DNA from: CAYWCV01 sp964629885
GTDB taxonomy: Bacteria; Bacteroidota; Rhodothermia; Balneolales; CAYWCV01
Assembly (NCBI GenBank): GCA_964629885.1
Contig: CAZVRJ010000004.1
Coordinates: 28,086 to 92,085 of the forward strand
Direction: 5' to 3'
DNA: 64,000 nucleotides
Made by a program: the position numbers and the translations under genes. Under the pieces are notes generated by a model, which saw only the letters and a program-made list of their open reading frames with translations, was not told where the DNA came from and did not search any database. This document shows, piece by piece, positions 63,645 to 64,000 of this stretch (positions are counted from its first letter, which is position 1; each line of letters opens with the position of its first letter).

Positions 63645-64000
63645 TTGTTACGTATATTCAAAAAGAGGGTAAAAAATTGGGTAACCTCAATATTTGCTAC
63701 CCGTAACCTATTGCTGTATAGCAGTTTAGCAATATTGACTTTGTTCTTTGCCTTCGAAGCTCGCGCACAGGTAAGCACATGTCCATCGCTAGCATCCATC
63801 ACTCCGGGATTGGAGTTGTCGTACAAATCGTTCGACGACCGAGACCGCCTCACCCAAACCCAAAATTTGAGAGTGGCGTCTAACCGAATCGAGTCGGGAT
63901 ACCAGACGGTGTACATGGACGAAGAGCTACTGGATGCACGTGGAAGGCTGATTGCCAAAGGCGAGTTTGTTATACGCTGCCAAAATGATGTTCTTTTCTT
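63645..64000 (+). CDS. TapB/DUF3108-like secreted protein, N-terminal part (3' truncated by window edge)
   Basis: The frame is open from 63549 to the window end with no in-frame ATG before 63918, so the start is likely TTG (63606, 63645 or 63711 are all possible). The 63645 choice gives a basic n-region followed by the hydrophobic core LLLYSSLAILTLFFAF and an ARA-Q cleavage site. The mature part (CPSLASITPGLELSYKSFDDRD, LDARGRLIAKGEFVIRC) resembles TapB/DUF3108-like domains of Bacteroidota periplasmic proteins. Continuation lies outside the window. Confidence 0.6.
   Translation, partial: MLRIFKKRVKNWVTSIFATRNLLLYSSLAILTLFFAFEARAQVSTCPSLASITPGLELSYKSFDDRDRLTQTQNLRVASNRIESGYQTVYMDEELLDARGRLIAKGEFVIRCQNDVLF

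Noticed and set aside
63317..63706. Plus-strand frame before the TapB-like gene
   Set aside because: It overlaps the TIM-barrel gene start on the other strand, has no signal peptide and matches no known family.

Overview
The window reads as one continuous chromosomal segment of a Gram-negative bacterium of the Bacteroidota/Chlorobiota (FCB) assemblage. Supporting signs are an LptD-type LPS assembly protein, an Mla-type lipid transport operon, a PorQ-like type IX secretion protein, a Bacteroidota-type serine palmitoyltransferase, bacillithiol BshA, the BatCDE cluster, and translation starts that mostly lack Shine-Dalgarno sequences. Several upstream regions carry TAnnTTTG-like -7 elements, typical of Bacteroidota promoters. 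An ECF sigma factor paired with a Ser/Thr kinase-TPR protein is more typical of Rhodothermota-, Chlorobiota- or Kapabacteria-like lineages, but I cannot assign a lower rank with confidence. I see no insertion sequence, prophage, integrase, CRISPR array or rRNA, and only one tRNA. The content is mainly housekeeping.

Layout, 1-31 kb. A truncated glycosyltransferase and an FtsB/DivIC-like septum protein are followed by a rightward run of ROK kinase, LptD, RibD and RibE. A leftward PpiD-like foldase and the leftward mlaE-mlaF-mlaD operon come next, then rightward porQ, aroC, a TPR protein, a LysM/double-psi beta-barrel protein and an ECF sigma factor. These converge on an orphan histidine kinase and the leftward proteostasis block tig-clpP-clpX. 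After tRNA-Leu(UAG) come cutA and an enoyl-CoA hydratase. A leftward msbA-nrnA-htrA cluster is divergent from thiN and a sodium:solute symporter. Then come comM/yifB, a DUF4342 protein and serine palmitoyltransferase.

Layout, 31-64 kb. An SLC13-like permease is divergent from spmA-spmB, a transsulfuration enzyme, a 2-oxo-acid dehydrogenase E2, panC-panD, and the ECF sigma/STK-TPR pair. The leftward selU-selD operon (tRNA selenouridine synthesis) is divergent from a DMT exporter. A dipeptidase, batC-batD-batE and yebC follow on the minus strand. bshA and a GCS2-type ligase (low-molecular-weight thiols) are rightward and converge on a FucP-like sugar transporter through a long polypurine inverted repeat. 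The rest is a PMI-like cupin, sucC, a small secreted protein with a large outer-membrane beta-barrel protein, an SLC45-like sugar transporter behind a LacI/cre-like palindrome, an uncharacterised TIM-barrel protein with a cysteine cluster, and the start of a TapB/DUF3108-like secreted protein.

Functional themes are envelope biogenesis (LPS, Mla, MsbA, PpiD, HtrA, sphingolipid, LysM/DPBB), proteostasis (Tig/ClpXP), cofactor synthesis (riboflavin, pantothenate, thiamine diphosphate, selenophosphate), thiol chemistry and sugar uptake. The items most worth a second look are the 618-codon Cys-cluster protein, the sigma/STK-TPR pair, the LacI-like operator, the perfect hairpin in the E2 leader, the polypurine inverted repeat, the His/Asp-tailed trigger factor and the SpmA with an inserted domain.
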